Positions 1-9,550 are shown, counted from the stretch's first letter. The stretch: DNA of 21,147 nucleotides from Thiobacillus sp. UBA2597 (GCA_002339725.1 DDKN01000014.1:1-21147); one strand, 5' to 3'. Translations and numbers: made by a program. The notes: a model not told the origin generated them from the letters alone.

Positions 1-1700
1 CCGGCGCCGTTGTCGCGCACGAAGAAGACCGGCTGGCCGTCCTGTTCGGTACGGCCGAATTCGATGCGGGCCTCGGGCTGGTGCACGCTGTATTTCCAGG
101 CATTGCCCAAGAGATTCTCCAGGGCGAGCTGGAGCAGGCCGGGGTCACCCATTGCCTTGAGGCCGGCCTGGATCTTAAGGTGCAGCTTGCGCTCGGGCGC
201 CTCGGCCTGCAGGCGCAGCAAAATCTCCTGGGCCATGGTGCTCAGGTCGAGCCGGCGCGGTGCCAGGGGTGCGCGGGTGACGCGCGAGAGATTGAGCAGA
301 TCGTCGATCAGCTGCCCCATGCGCTGGGTGCCGTGGCGGATGCGGGTGAGGTAGTCGCGCGCGGAGGCATCCAGCCGGTCGCCATAGTCCTCCAGCATGG
401 CCTGGGAAAAGCCGTCGATGCCGCGCAGCGGGGCGCGCAGGTCGTGCGAGATGGAGTAGGCGAAGGCCTCCAGTTCCGCGATGGTGGCCTCCAGCTGCGT
501 CGTGCGTTCGCGCACCTTCTGTTCCAGCATGGCGTTGAGGTCTTCGGTCTGGGCTTCGGCCTGCTTGCGTTCGGTGATGTCGGTGAAGGTGACGAAGACC
601 TCGTAGGGCTCGGCCGCGCCGGCATGACAGCGCGGGATGGCGCTGACCAGGATCCAGCGCAGGGCGTTCTCGCCGGGGTGGAATACCCCCATGGTCACGT
701 CGTGCACCGGCCGGTTGTCGCGCAAGGCGATCATGGCCGGGTGACTGGCCCCGGGGAAGGGCGAGCCGTCCTCGTGCACGGTGCGCCAGCGCGGGTCGAG
801 CGAACCGCGGCCGAGCAATTGCTCCAACGTCAGGCCCAGGATGCGGGCGGCGGCCGGATTGGCCGAGATGATCCGGCCTGAGCGATCCTGGACCACGGCG
901 CCCTGGGCCATGGTCTCGAACAGGGTGCGGTATTTCGCCTCGCTCTCGGCCAGGGCGGCGTGGGAGGCGCGCAGTTCCCGCTCGCGCTCGACCAGGGTAT
1001 CCAGCATCTGGTTGAAACGGTGTGCCAGGCGGGCCGCCTCGTCGCGCCCGGTGACCGGTGCGCGCAGCTGGGTGTCGCCCTCGCCCACGGCATCGGCCAC
1101 GGCCTGGATGGCATGGAGGCGCCGGGTGAGCCGCTTGCCCATCACCCCGGCCAGGAGGGCGCCGATCAGGATGGCGGCCAGGGCATAGAGCAGGCCATCG
1201 CGGGTGATTCTGGCCAGGTGCGAGCCGGCGGCCTGCTGGCCGACGCCGACCCGAATCCAGCCGACCTGGCGTCCCCCCACCAGGGCAGGGGTAGCCACGT
1301 CGACCAGCGCCGGGCTGCGCTGGAGCACGGTCAAGCCCGGCCTTGGCGGCAGGTCGGCCAGATACTGGCCGAGCCGGCCCCGGTCGGTATGGGCCAGGAT
1401 GGCGCCGCGGTTATCCACCGCCATGGCGTAGAGCAGCTCGGGATAGCGGCGCTGGGCATCGACGATCTCCTGCACCCCGGTCACGTCGCGCGCAGCAAGC
1501 CAGATGGCGGCCGAGGTGGCCACGCTCTGGGCCAGGGCGGTGGCCTGGGCGGTCTGCTGCTCGAGCAGCATGGTCTGCTGGCGCACGGTCAGGTCCCAGA
1601 CGAACAGGCTCATCATCACGGCATGCACCGCGGCCACGCCGACGATGAGCTGGCGCCGGACGCTGCCGAACAAAAAGGCGTGCAGATTTTCCAGCTTCAT
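1..1700 (-). CDS. Sensor histidine kinase with HAMP and one PAS domain, C-terminus cut by window edge
   Basis: Membrane sensor kinase expected to autophosphorylate on histidine and pass phosphate to a response regulator not present here. The visible 566 residues show a first membrane helix at about 17-35, a periplasmic input region at about 40-165, a second helix at 168-187 and a HAMP linker at about 188-240. A PAS domain follows (about 252-377, ending ITERK), then a coiled linker and a HisKA domain with H-box SISHDLRAPLRG (His419). The ATPase domain starts near 515 with N-box LENLLGNAWKY (Asn533) and reaches the G1 motif DNGA at the edge, so the rest of the ATP-binding domain lies outside the window. 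The ATG overlaps the TGA of the upstream binding-protein gene (ATGA), suggesting translational coupling and joint function. The kinase core is strongly similar to the kinase at 2724-5252. The ligand is unknown. Confidence 0.9.
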   Translation of the reverse strand, partial: MKLENLHAFLFGSVRRQLIVGVAAVHAVMMSLFVWDLTVRQQTMLLEQQTAQATALAQSVATSAAIWLAARDVTGVQEIVDAQRRYPELLYAMAVDNRGAILAHTDRGRLGQYLADLPPRPGLTVLQRSPALVDVATPALVGGRQVGWIRVGVGQQAAGSHLARITRDGLLYALAAILIGALLAGVMGKRLTRRLHAIQAVADAVGEGDTQLRAPVTGRDEAARLAHRFNQMLDTLVERERELRASHAALAESEAKYRTLFETMAQGAVVQDRSGRIISANPAAARILGLTLEQLLGRGSLDPRWRTVHEDGSPFPGASHPAMIALRDNRPVHDVTMGVFHPGENALRWILVSAIPRCHAGAAEPYEVFVTFTDITERKQAEAQTEDLNAMLEQKVRERTTQLEATIAELEAFAYSISHDLRAPLRGIDGFSQAMLEDYGDRLDASARDYLTRIRHGTQRMGQLIDDLLNLSRVTRAPLAPRRLDLSTMAQEILLRLQAEAPERKLHLKIQAGLKAMGDPGLLQLALENLLGNAWKYSVHQPEARIEFGRTEQDGQPVFFVRDNGA

Positions 1701-2623
1701 GGCGCTTCGACCGGCCGGACCTCCCGCTCGAAGCGGGCAATGAAATGGCGCACCGGCTCATAGCTCGCATCGTCCGCCGGATGGAAACGCCGGGTCTCCA
1801 TGTGTGCCAGGATCTGCCGGCCCTCGGGCGTGGCGTCGAGCTCGAGCAGGAGCTGGCGAATCCGGTCGCGCAGGGCGGCCGGCACATCGTCGCGCACCAT
1901 GACCGAGTTGTTCATGAGATGCGGCGTCTCCCAGATCACCTTGAGCTCGGCCGCCTCCTTCGGATGCTCCTTCTGGAAGGCGCGCCACGGGGGCGGCCAG
2001 GTGGCGCCGGCGTCGACCTGCTTCAGATAGACGTTCATGATCGACGATTCCTGCGAGCCGACATAGAGACTGCGCGTGTCCTTGCGCAGATCGAGGCCGC
2101 GCTCGTGCAGCAACTGCTGGGGCAGGATGCAGGCGGCCAGGGCGGTGGGTGCGGGATAGCTCACGGTCTTGCCCTTGAGATCGGCCGCGGTCCGGATCGG
2201 GCTGTCCCGGCGCACCAGGAAAATCCCCTTGAAGTCCTCGGCGTCGCCCGCCATGGCGATCACGTGATAGCCCACCTTCATCGCCTCCAGGGTCTGCCAG
2301 GGGTTGGGCAGCAGCAGCTCCGGCTCGCGCGCCCGGAACTTGGCCTCATAGGTCTGGTAGTCACGCGAGGCCTCCAGCTCGAAGCGCACGCCCCCGATCT
2401 GGCGGTTGAGGTGGTCGATCAGGGGCTGATAGACCTCGCTGAGCTTCTTCGGATTGTGCAGCGGGTGGATCGCCAGATGGTAGACCGGGACCGTGTTGCC
2501 GTTGGGCTTGGCGATGTAGTGCGGCCCCTGCACCGCCTGCGGGCCGCGCTCGCAGCCGGCCAGGGCCATCGTCAAGGCCAGGGCCAAAGCCCATGGGTAA
2601 AGGCGGTGCACATCACGTTCCAC
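1697..2623 (-). CDS. PhnD-like periplasmic substrate-binding lipoprotein
   Basis: A 308-residue periplasmic binding protein of the phosphate/phosphite/phosphonate type (PhnD-like fold). The N-terminus has a hydrophobic segment (about 10-22) ending in lipobox LAGC, so Cys24 is the predicted lipidated residue. Family-like segments are YQPLIDHLNRQIGG (65-78), the DLKGKTVSYP stretch (148-157) and VDAGATWPP (203-211), the position where PhnD proteins usually have VDAGAV. I chose the GTG at 2623 because GGAG lies 5 bases upstream; an in-frame GTG at 2611 would be badly spaced. Its stop overlaps the start of the kinase at 1700. There are no transporter permease or ATPase genes nearby, so I infer that it presents a ligand to the kinase rather than to an ABC importer. 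The ligand cannot be read from sequence. Confidence 0.88.
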   Translation of the reverse strand: MERDVHRLYPWALALALTMALAGCERGPQAVQGPHYIAKPNGNTVPVYHLAIHPLHNPKKLSEVYQPLIDHLNRQIGGVRFELEASRDYQTYEAKFRAREPELLLPNPWQTLEAMKVGYHVIAMAGDAEDFKGIFLVRRDSPIRTAADLKGKTVSYPAPTALAACILPQQLLHERGLDLRKDTRSLYVGSQESSIMNVYLKQVDAGATWPPPWRAFQKEHPKEAAELKVIWETPHLMNNSVMVRDDVPAALRDRIRQLLLELDATPEGRQILAHMETRRFHPADDASYEPVRHFIARFEREVRPVEAP

Positions 2624-2723
2624 GATCTCTCCCCCCTCGATTCGGTCCGCGTGTTGGGCGTATCCGACCGGACGGGTTGCCGGTGTTGCTTGTATCGGCA
2701 GCCCAACGCCGAACTTGTGTGCC

Positions 2724-5252
2724 CTAGGCGGTGTTTTCGGCCGTCACCTCGCCCCGTCCCAGGGTGAAATAAAAAGTGGCCCCCTCGCCCGGGGCCGCCT
2801 CGGCCCAGATGCGGCCACCGTGGCGCTGGATGATGCGCTGCACCGTGGCCAGACCGATGCCGGTGCCCTCGAATTCATCCCGGTGATGCAGGCGCTGGAA
2901 GGGCCCGAACAGCTTGCCGGCATGCGCCATGTCGAAGCCGACGCCGTTGTCGCGCACGTAGTAGACATCCTCCCCGCCTTGGCGCAGGCGGCCGAATTCG
3001 ATGCGCGCCGCGGGGGTCTTCGAGGAATACTTCCAGGCATTGCCGAGCAGATTTTCCAGTGCCGCGCGCAGCAGGCCGGGGTCGCCCTGAACGGTGAGGT
3101 CCGGCATCACGGCAAACTGCACGCCCCGTTCGGGCTCGGCCGCGCGCAGCTGCTGCAGGGTGTCGAGCGCGAGCGCGCTCAGGTCGACCGTCTGGGGCTG
3201 CAAGGGCGTGCGGCTCAAGCGCGACAGCTTGAGCAGATCGTCGATCAGGGCGCTCATGCGCTGGATGCCGGCGCGCACCCGATTGAGGTAATCCTGGCCG
3301 GTGGTGTCGAGCATTGTGCCGTAATCCTCCAACAGGGCCTGGGCGAAACCGTCGATGCCGCGCAGCGGGCCGCGCAGATCGTGCGAGACCGAATAGGCGA
3401 AGGACTCCAGCTCCCGGTTCGCCGCCTTGAGTTCGGCGGTGCGGGCCGCCACCATCTCCTCCAGCTGCTCGCGATACCGGCGCAATTCGGCATCGGCCCG
3501 CTTGCGCGCGGTGATGTCGACCGCCATCGCCAAAAAGCCCGAGATCTCCCCGGCGGCATCGCGCAGCGCGGTGATCGAGAGCCAGACCGGAAAGCAGCTG
3601 TGATCCTTGCGCACATAGGTCCACTCGTTTTCGTTGGCCAGGCCGAGCCGGGATTTGGCGACGAACACCTCGAACCCGGGATCGATGTCGCGCCCCAGCT
3701 CGGCCGCCAGTTCGGCGGCGCGCTGGGCGGCCTCCGCCGGCAGATGCAGCGCCGCCAGGTTCAAACGGCCGACCGCCTCCGCCGCGGTGTAGCCGAGCAT
3801 GCGCTCCGCGGCCGGGTTGAAGCTGGCGATCATGCCGTTCGCGTCGGTGCTGATGATGGCGTAACCGGCATGCTGGAGAATGGCACGCTGGACGGTGAGG
3901 GCCGCCTGCAGGGCGATCTCGGTCTGTTTCAGCTCGGTGATGTCCTGCACCGTGCCGACCGAGCGCACCGGCTGACCGAATGGATCGTAGTGGGTGCTGC
4001 CGATCTCGTGCACGTACTTGATCCGGCCGTCGGTCATGCGCAGGCGATGCACGATGTCGTAAGGGCTGTGGTTCTGTACCGAGTCGCGGTAGGAGCGGTT
4101 GACCAGATCGCGGTCGTCCGGATGCACGGCGTTGATGAAGGCCTCGTAGGAGGCGCCGAAGCGGGCGGGATCGATCTCGAAGATGCGGAAGATCTCGTCG
4201 GACCAGGTCAGTTTGTTTTGCCGCAGGTCGAGTTCCCAACTGCCCAGCCGCGCCAGGCGCTGCGCCTCGGACAGGCGCGCCTCGCTCTCGCGCAGGGCGG
4301 CCTCGGCCCGTTTTTGCCGACGGATGTCGCGCATCACGGTCGACAGGTATTGCAGCTCGCCCTGGGCGTCGCGGTGGGCGAGGATCACCTGGGAGACCGG
4401 GATTTCCCCGCCGTCGGCGCCGCGCAGGGCGGTCTCGCCCGACCAATGGCCGTCGCGCACGGCGGTGGGCAGGCCTTCGCCCAAAATCAGGTCGGTCGCC
4501 CATTGCGGATGGACATCGGGGATGCGATAGCCGGCCAGGGCACGGTCGCCGATGCCGGTGAGCGCCCGGCCCGCGCGGTTGAGATAGATGAGGTGGCCTT
4601 CGGTGTCGGCCATGCTGACCAGATCGGGGGTGGTCTCCAGCATCGCGATCAGGCGGTCGCGCTCCGCCTCGGCCAGCTGGCGCTGGGCCATGACCAGCCG
4701 CAGTTCGGCGTTGGCCTGGTCGAGCGCCTCGCTGCGCGCCTGCAGGGCGCGCGCTTCGCGCCGGTGCAGCAGCATGCTGCGGGTCAGGGCGATCAGCAGT
4801 CCGGCCAGCAGGGCATAGCCCGCGGCCAGTTGCAGCATCAGGGTGGTGCGCCGTCGCTCGAGCGGGGCGAGGTCCTTGGTCAGCACAAGCCGGGCGACAC
4901 CGGCATAGGAATAGCGGATGTCGGCGCCGAGCGTCAGGCCGTGTTCGCCCGGCTGGGGACGCTGGTAGGCGCTGATCACGAAACCGTTGTCCGCCTGCAG
5001 GCGCAGGGCGACGATGTCGGGCTTGCTCTCGCCCCACTCGCTGAGCGTGCGGGCGGCCTCCTGGTAATTGCCCCGGGTCAGATCGTCCCGCACCAGCGAA
5101 GCGAGCAGGTCCAGTTCGCGTCCGGCCGCCATCCGGCTCTGGGCCAGGGCTTGCTGCCACTGGTTGTGGGCCAGGTAGGCCACGCCGGCCAGCAGGGCCA
5201 GCAGCAGTGCCGTCAGAAACAGCCAGGCCGGTTGCAGGTGGATGCGCGCCAT
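2724..5252 (-). CDS. Membrane histidine kinase with three PAS domains
   Basis: An 842-residue sensor kinase. The N-terminus has a membrane helix at about 10-28, a short periplasmic region (about 29-137) and a second helix at about 138-158. No clear HAMP domain follows; a helical linker (165-200) leads into PAS1 (about 200-312), PAS2 (about 330-442, PAS-fold-3 style with HPDDRD at 377-382) and PAS3 (about 455-583, with FNPAAERMLGY). After a coiled linker comes HisKA with SVSHDLRGPLRG (His624), then the ATPase domain with N-box LENLLGNAWKY (Asn738), G1 DNGVGFD (768-774), an F-box-like FGPFQRLH and G2 GTGIGLA (796-802). All catalytic motifs are intact. It starts 6 bp after the upstream binding-protein gene and lacks a good Shine-Dalgarno sequence, so translation is probably coupled. 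The target regulator is not in the window. Confidence 0.93.
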   Translation of the reverse strand: MARIHLQPAWLFLTALLLALLAGVAYLAHNQWQQALAQSRMAAGRELDLLASLVRDDLTRGNYQEAARTLSEWGESKPDIVALRLQADNGFVISAYQRPQPGEHGLTLGADIRYSYAGVARLVLTKDLAPLERRRTTLMLQLAAGYALLAGLLIALTRSMLLHRREARALQARSEALDQANAELRLVMAQRQLAEAERDRLIAMLETTPDLVSMADTEGHLIYLNRAGRALTGIGDRALAGYRIPDVHPQWATDLILGEGLPTAVRDGHWSGETALRGADGGEIPVSQVILAHRDAQGELQYLSTVMRDIRRQKRAEAALRESEARLSEAQRLARLGSWELDLRQNKLTWSDEIFRIFEIDPARFGASYEAFINAVHPDDRDLVNRSYRDSVQNHSPYDIVHRLRMTDGRIKYVHEIGSTHYDPFGQPVRSVGTVQDITELKQTEIALQAALTVQRAILQHAGYAIISTDANGMIASFNPAAERMLGYTAAEAVGRLNLAALHLPAEAAQRAAELAAELGRDIDPGFEVFVAKSRLGLANENEWTYVRKDHSCFPVWLSITALRDAAGEISGFLAMAVDITARKRADAELRRYREQLEEMVAARTAELKAANRELESFAYSVSHDLRGPLRGIDGFAQALLEDYGTMLDTTGQDYLNRVRAGIQRMSALIDDLLKLSRLSRTPLQPQTVDLSALALDTLQQLRAAEPERGVQFAVMPDLTVQGDPGLLRAALENLLGNAWKYSSKTPAARIEFGRLRQGGEDVYYVRDNGVGFDMAHAGKLFGPFQRLHHRDEFEGTGIGLATVQRIIQRHGGRIWAEAAPGEGATFYFTLGRGEVTAENTA

Positions 5253-5258
5253 GGCGGT

Positions 5259-6113
5259 TCAGCGCACATCCGCTTCGAGGCTGCGCAGCATGCGCCGAAG
5301 GGGGGCGTAATCCTTTTCGCTGACCGGGCCGAAGCCGTCCAGGCCCTTGTGCAGGGGCTCGAGCAGGGTCCGGGCATCCGGCCGCTGATGAATGGTGAGC
5401 AGGGCCTGACGCAGGCGCTCGATCTCGGCCTCGGGCAGGGTGGCGCGGGTGACGAACAGATGGTCCGAGGTGGGCGGCAGCCCGGCCAGGATGCGCAGAC
5501 CCTTCGCGGCATACTCGTCGAAGACCTCCTGCTTCATGGCGCCGGCGTCGAAATCGCCGGCCAGCACGGCCAGGGCGACGTTCCTGTGCGAGCCGAGGAA
5601 TTTGTATTCGGCCAGGGCGCTCACCGGCACGCCGGCCTCCTTCAGCACGGCGCGCGGCACGATATGGCTCATGGTGGATTCCGGATCGCCGAAGGCGAAT
5701 CGTCTGCCCTTGAGCTCCTTCAGGCTGCGCAGCGGGCTGTTCTGGCGCACGGCGATGACGCCGTGCAGATAGGGCTGGCGGTTGACCAGGAAACGGCCGA
5801 GCAGGGGCTTGCTGCCGTAGCGCTCGAGCAGGCGGACATAGGAGACCGGCCCCAGCACGGCCAGGTCGACCTGATCGCGCCCGATGGCGTCGATGTGCTC
5901 GCCATAGCTGCCGCCGACCCTGACTTCGATCCTGCGGCCGATGGCCTGGCCCAGATAGGCGGCCAGGGGCGCGAAGCGCTGCTGGAGTTCGGCGGTGGGC
6001 AGGTAGGGGTGAACGGCCAGGATCAGCGGCCGCTCGTTGGCCCAGGTGGCGAAGCCGAGCGCGCCCAGGCCAAGGCCGGCAAGCAGGCGTAGGCAGGCAG
6101 CTCGGAACGACAT
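5259..6113 (-). CDS. PhnD-like periplasmic substrate-binding protein
   Basis: A 284-residue secreted binding protein of the PhnD-like family. The signal peptide runs to about residue 25 (hydrophobic LLAGLGLGALG, likely cleavage after ATWA). Characteristic stretches are FAPLAAYLGQAIGRRIEV (47-64), VDLAVLGPVSYVRL (82-95), LKGRRFAFGDPESTMSHI (134-151) and GSHRNVALAVLAGDFDAG (174-191), all typical of phosphonate/phosphite-type binding proteins. The ATG at 6113 is supported by AAGGAG 5 bases upstream. It is the first gene of a binding-protein plus kinase pair, with the kinase starting 6 bp downstream. It differs from the paralogue at 1697-2623 in having a cleavable signal instead of a lipobox, and the two are only distantly alike. 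Without transporter genes, a sensing role is inferred; phosphonate itself need not be the ligand. Confidence 0.9.
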   Translation of the reverse strand: MSFRAACLRLLAGLGLGALGFATWANERPLILAVHPYLPTAELQQRFAPLAAYLGQAIGRRIEVRVGGSYGEHIDAIGRDQVDLAVLGPVSYVRLLERYGSKPLLGRFLVNRQPYLHGVIAVRQNSPLRSLKELKGRRFAFGDPESTMSHIVPRAVLKEAGVPVSALAEYKFLGSHRNVALAVLAGDFDAGAMKQEVFDEYAAKGLRILAGLPPTSDHLFVTRATLPEAEIERLRQALLTIHQRPDARTLLEPLHKGLDGFGPVSEKDYAPLRRMLRSLEADVR

Positions 6114-6248
6114 GTCCTCTCCTTGTTGGCGTCAGCACGCCGTCTGACCCACCGCGCCGCCCTCGACGGGGCGGCTTATCTTGTGTTTTGACTATGTATA
6201 ACGAATCGGCCGGCCCGGCAAGGAAACCGGACGGCCCGGGGCGGGCCT
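6114..6248 (-). promoter_or_regulatory. Intergenic leader between gatB and the sensor module
   Basis: This 135-bp gap holds an AT-rich island in otherwise GC-rich DNA. On the minus strand TTGCCG is followed 15 bases later by TATACA (near 6191-6218), a weak candidate sigma-70-type promoter for the sensor module. Downstream of it, in the putative leader, is a perfect 7-bp hairpin (6156-6175, GCCGCCC/GGGCGGC with a 6-base loop). No convincing terminator for gatB is seen, so read-through from gatB is also possible. The promoter call is a reading by eye only. Confidence 0.3.
6119..6124 (-). promoter_or_regulatory. Ribosome binding site of the first binding-protein gene
   Basis: The minus strand reads AAGGAG five bases before the ATG at 6113. 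It fixes the start of the module and contrasts with the kinase downstream, which has no recognisable site. Confidence 0.75.
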
Positions 6249-7748
6249 TCAGCCGGCCAGTTTCTTTTTCAGCAACGCGTTGACCTGGGCCGGATTGGCG
6301 CGGCCCTGGCTGGCCTTCATCACCTGGCCGACCAAGGCGTTGAAGGCCTTGTCCTTGCCGGCGCGGAATTCCTCGACCGATTTGGCGTTGGCGGCCAGCA
6401 CCGCGTCGATGATCTTCTCGATCTCGCCCGAGTCGGACAGCTGCTTGAGGCCACGGGCCTCGATGATGGCGTCGGCCTCGCCCTCGCCGGCCCACATCGC
6501 GGCGAACACCTCCTTCGCCAGCTTGCCGGAGAGGGTGCCGTCCTGGATGCGGCCGAGCAGGGCGGCCAGGCTGGCCGGGCCGATCCGGCTGTCGGCAATG
6601 TCCAGGCCGTCCCGGTTCAGGGTGCCGGACAGCTCGCCCATCACCCAGTTGGCGGCGAGCTTGGCCGACTCACGCAGGCGCGCAGCGGCCTTGTCCGCCT
6701 CGCCCTCAGGGAGAGGGTTGCGGGTGAGGGTGGCTTTGGTCAAGGTCTCGACCACGGTCTCGAAGTACTCGGCCAGGGCGCGCGCGCCGGTCAGGGTGCC
6801 GGCATCGTAGGCGGACAGGCCCCAGTCGGCTTGATAGCGCGCCTGCTTGGCCTGCGGCAGCTCGGGCAGCTCGGCCTGCATCTGCGCGATCAGGTCGTCG
6901 TCGAGCCTGACCGGCAACAGGTCGGGGTCGGGGAAGTAGCGGTAGTCGTGCGCCTCCTCCTTGGTCCGCATCATCCGGGTCTCGCCGGTGTCGGGGTCGA
7001 ACAGCACCGTGGCCTGCTGGATCGTATGGCCGTCTTCCAGCTGCTCGATCTGCCAGCGCACCTCGTAGTCGATCGCCTGTTCCAAAAAGCGGAAGGAGTT
7101 GAGGTTCTTGATCTCGCGCCGGGTGCCGAATGCCTGCTGGCCGACCGGGCGCACCGAGACGTTGGCGTCCACCCGGAAGCTGCCTTCCTGCATGTTGCCG
7201 TCGCAAATGCCGATCCAGGTCACCAGGTTGTGCAGGGCCTTGGCATAGGCCACCGCCTCCTTGGCCGAACGCATATCCGGCTCGGACACGATCTCCAGGA
7301 GCGGCGTGCCGGCCCGATTGAGATCGATCCCGGTCATGCCGTGGAAGTCCTCGTGCAGGCTCTTGCCGGCGTCTTCTTCCAGATGGGCCCGGGTGATGCG
7401 GATGACCTTGGTCGCATCGCCCACCTGGATCGGCAGCTCGCCCGCCTCGACGATGGGCAGCTCATACTGGCTGATCTGGTAGCCCTTGGGCAGGTCCGGG
7501 TAGAAGTAGTTCTTGCGGGCGAAGACGTTGATCCGGTTGAGCTTGGCGCCGATCGCCAGGCCGAACTTGATCGCGCGCTCGACCGCGCCCCGGTTGAGCA
7601 CCGGCAGCACGCCGGGCAGGGCGAGGTCCACGGCGCAGGCCTGGGTGTTGGGCTCGGCGCCGAAGGCCGTGCTGGCACCGGAGAAGATTTTCGATCGGGT
7701 GGTGAGCTGGGTGTGGACCTCGAGCCCGATGACGGTTTCCCATTGCAT
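6249..7748 (-). CDS. gatB: Asp-tRNA(Asn)/Glu-tRNA(Gln) amidotransferase subunit B
   Basis: The tRNA-binding and kinase subunit of GatCAB, which activates and amidates Glu-tRNA(Gln) or Asp-tRNA(Asn) in the cytoplasm. The 499-residue protein has the family start MQWETVIGLEVHTQL, the signature NYFYPDLPKGYQISQ (80-94), AGTPLLEIVSEPDMRS (146-161) and the YqeY-like tail domain (about 362-498). I chose the ATG at 7748 because conservation begins there; the open frame extends 39 residues upstream but that part overlaps the preceding gene and lacks family likeness. Residues about 334-361, just before AKLAANWVMGEL, look inserted relative to the family and include TLTRNPLPEGE, encoded by a palindromic repeat (6698-6731). 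The insertion lies at the hinge between the catalytic body and the tail and keeps the frame, so the protein is probably functional. It is the last gene of the gatC-gatA-gatB run. Confidence 0.97.
   Translation of the reverse strand: MQWETVIGLEVHTQLTTRSKIFSGASTAFGAEPNTQACAVDLALPGVLPVLNRGAVERAIKFGLAIGAKLNRINVFARKNYFYPDLPKGYQISQYELPIVEAGELPIQVGDATKVIRITRAHLEEDAGKSLHEDFHGMTGIDLNRAGTPLLEIVSEPDMRSAKEAVAYAKALHNLVTWIGICDGNMQEGSFRVDANVSVRPVGQQAFGTRREIKNLNSFRFLEQAIDYEVRWQIEQLEDGHTIQQATVLFDPDTGETRMMRTKEEAHDYRYFPDPDLLPVRLDDDLIAQMQAELPELPQAKQARYQADWGLSAYDAGTLTGARALAEYFETVVETLTKATLTRNPLPEGEADKAAARLRESAKLAANWVMGELSGTLNRDGLDIADSRIGPASLAALLGRIQDGTLSGKLAKEVFAAMWAGEGEADAIIEARGLKQLSDSGEIEKIIDAVLAANAKSVEEFRAGKDKAFNALVGQVMKASQGRANPAQVNALLKKKLAG
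6698..6731. repeat. Palindromic dispersed-type repeat inside gatB
   Basis: The core 6698-6716 is an imperfect hairpin, CCTCGCCCT/AGGGAGAGG, one mismatch in nine pairs, followed by GTTGCGGGTGAGGG. This matches the style of short repeats that are common between genes in proteobacteria and that read as PLPEGEG when translated. Here it is in frame within gatB. Identification as a dispersed element rests on recalled pattern; only one copy is in this window. Confidence 0.6.
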
Positions 7749-7762
7749 GATGCGGTTTCCGG

Positions 7763-8089
7763 TCAAGCCTGGTCGAGCAGCTGGTCGCGCCGCTGGCGCA
7801 AGCCGGGCGGCATCTCCAGCGTCTGCGGGTCCCAGCCCTCCAGGGCGAGCACGTCGCTCAGGCATTGCTCCAGGATGGCGTGGGCCTCGGCCGTGGCCTC
7901 GGCGATGCGCTCATGCACCGCCCGTTCACTGGCGGTGGAGGTCAGGCACTGCTGCTGATAGGCATGGAGCTGGCGCAGCTTGGACAGCTGGTCCGCCACC
8001 TGGGCGGGGCAGGCACAGACGTAGACCATGCCCTGGTCCTTGATCTTACGGATCTGCTCGGCGCTGTAGCGCGTGGAAAGTTCAGCCAT
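7763..8089 (-). CDS. Conserved-looking hypothetical protein between gatA and gatB
   Basis: A 108-residue soluble, mostly helical protein that I do not recognise by name. It has no signal peptide or membrane segment. It contains a YVCACPAQV motif (Cys25, Cys27) and two further cysteines (Cys48, Cys76), a spacing that could bind a metal but is unproven. Residues 55-85 are rich in Ala, Glu and His and likely form long helices; the C-terminus has a GWDPQTLEMPPGL segment. Evidence that it is real: a strong TAGGAGG seven bases before the ATG, a 3-bp gap after gatA, a 14-bp gap before gatB, and no overlap with the true gatB start. Its position within the gat operon suggests co-expression with the amidotransferase, but no function can be assigned. 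Confidence 0.85.
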   Translation of the reverse strand: MAELSTRYSAEQIRKIKDQGMVYVCACPAQVADQLSKLRQLHAYQQQCLTSTASERAVHERIAEATAEAHAILEQCLSDVLALEGWDPQTLEMPPGLRQRRDQLLDQA

Positions 8090-8092
8090 GGT

Positions 8093-9550
<1,458 letters not shown>

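Noticed and set aside
2652..2707. GTTGGGC/GCCCAAC arms in the gap between the kinase and the second binding-protein gene
   Set aside because: Seven-base arms separated by 42 bases with no T-run; too weak to call a terminator or operator.
2715..6092. Very long plus-strand open frame of 1125 codons opposite the kinase and binding-protein genes
   Set aside because: It is antisense to two clear genes, is rich in Gln, Gly, His and Ala with no domain pattern, and arises from GC-rich codon structure.
2875..6495. Minus-strand open frame of 1206 codons in another frame over the same genes
   Set aside because: Arg/Pro/Gly-rich composition with no recognisable domains; it runs across the gatB end and two well-supported genes.
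7749..7865. 39-residue N-terminal extension of GatB
   Set aside because: Overlaps the preceding small gene, has no family likeness, and the GatB start MQWETVIGLE is typical.
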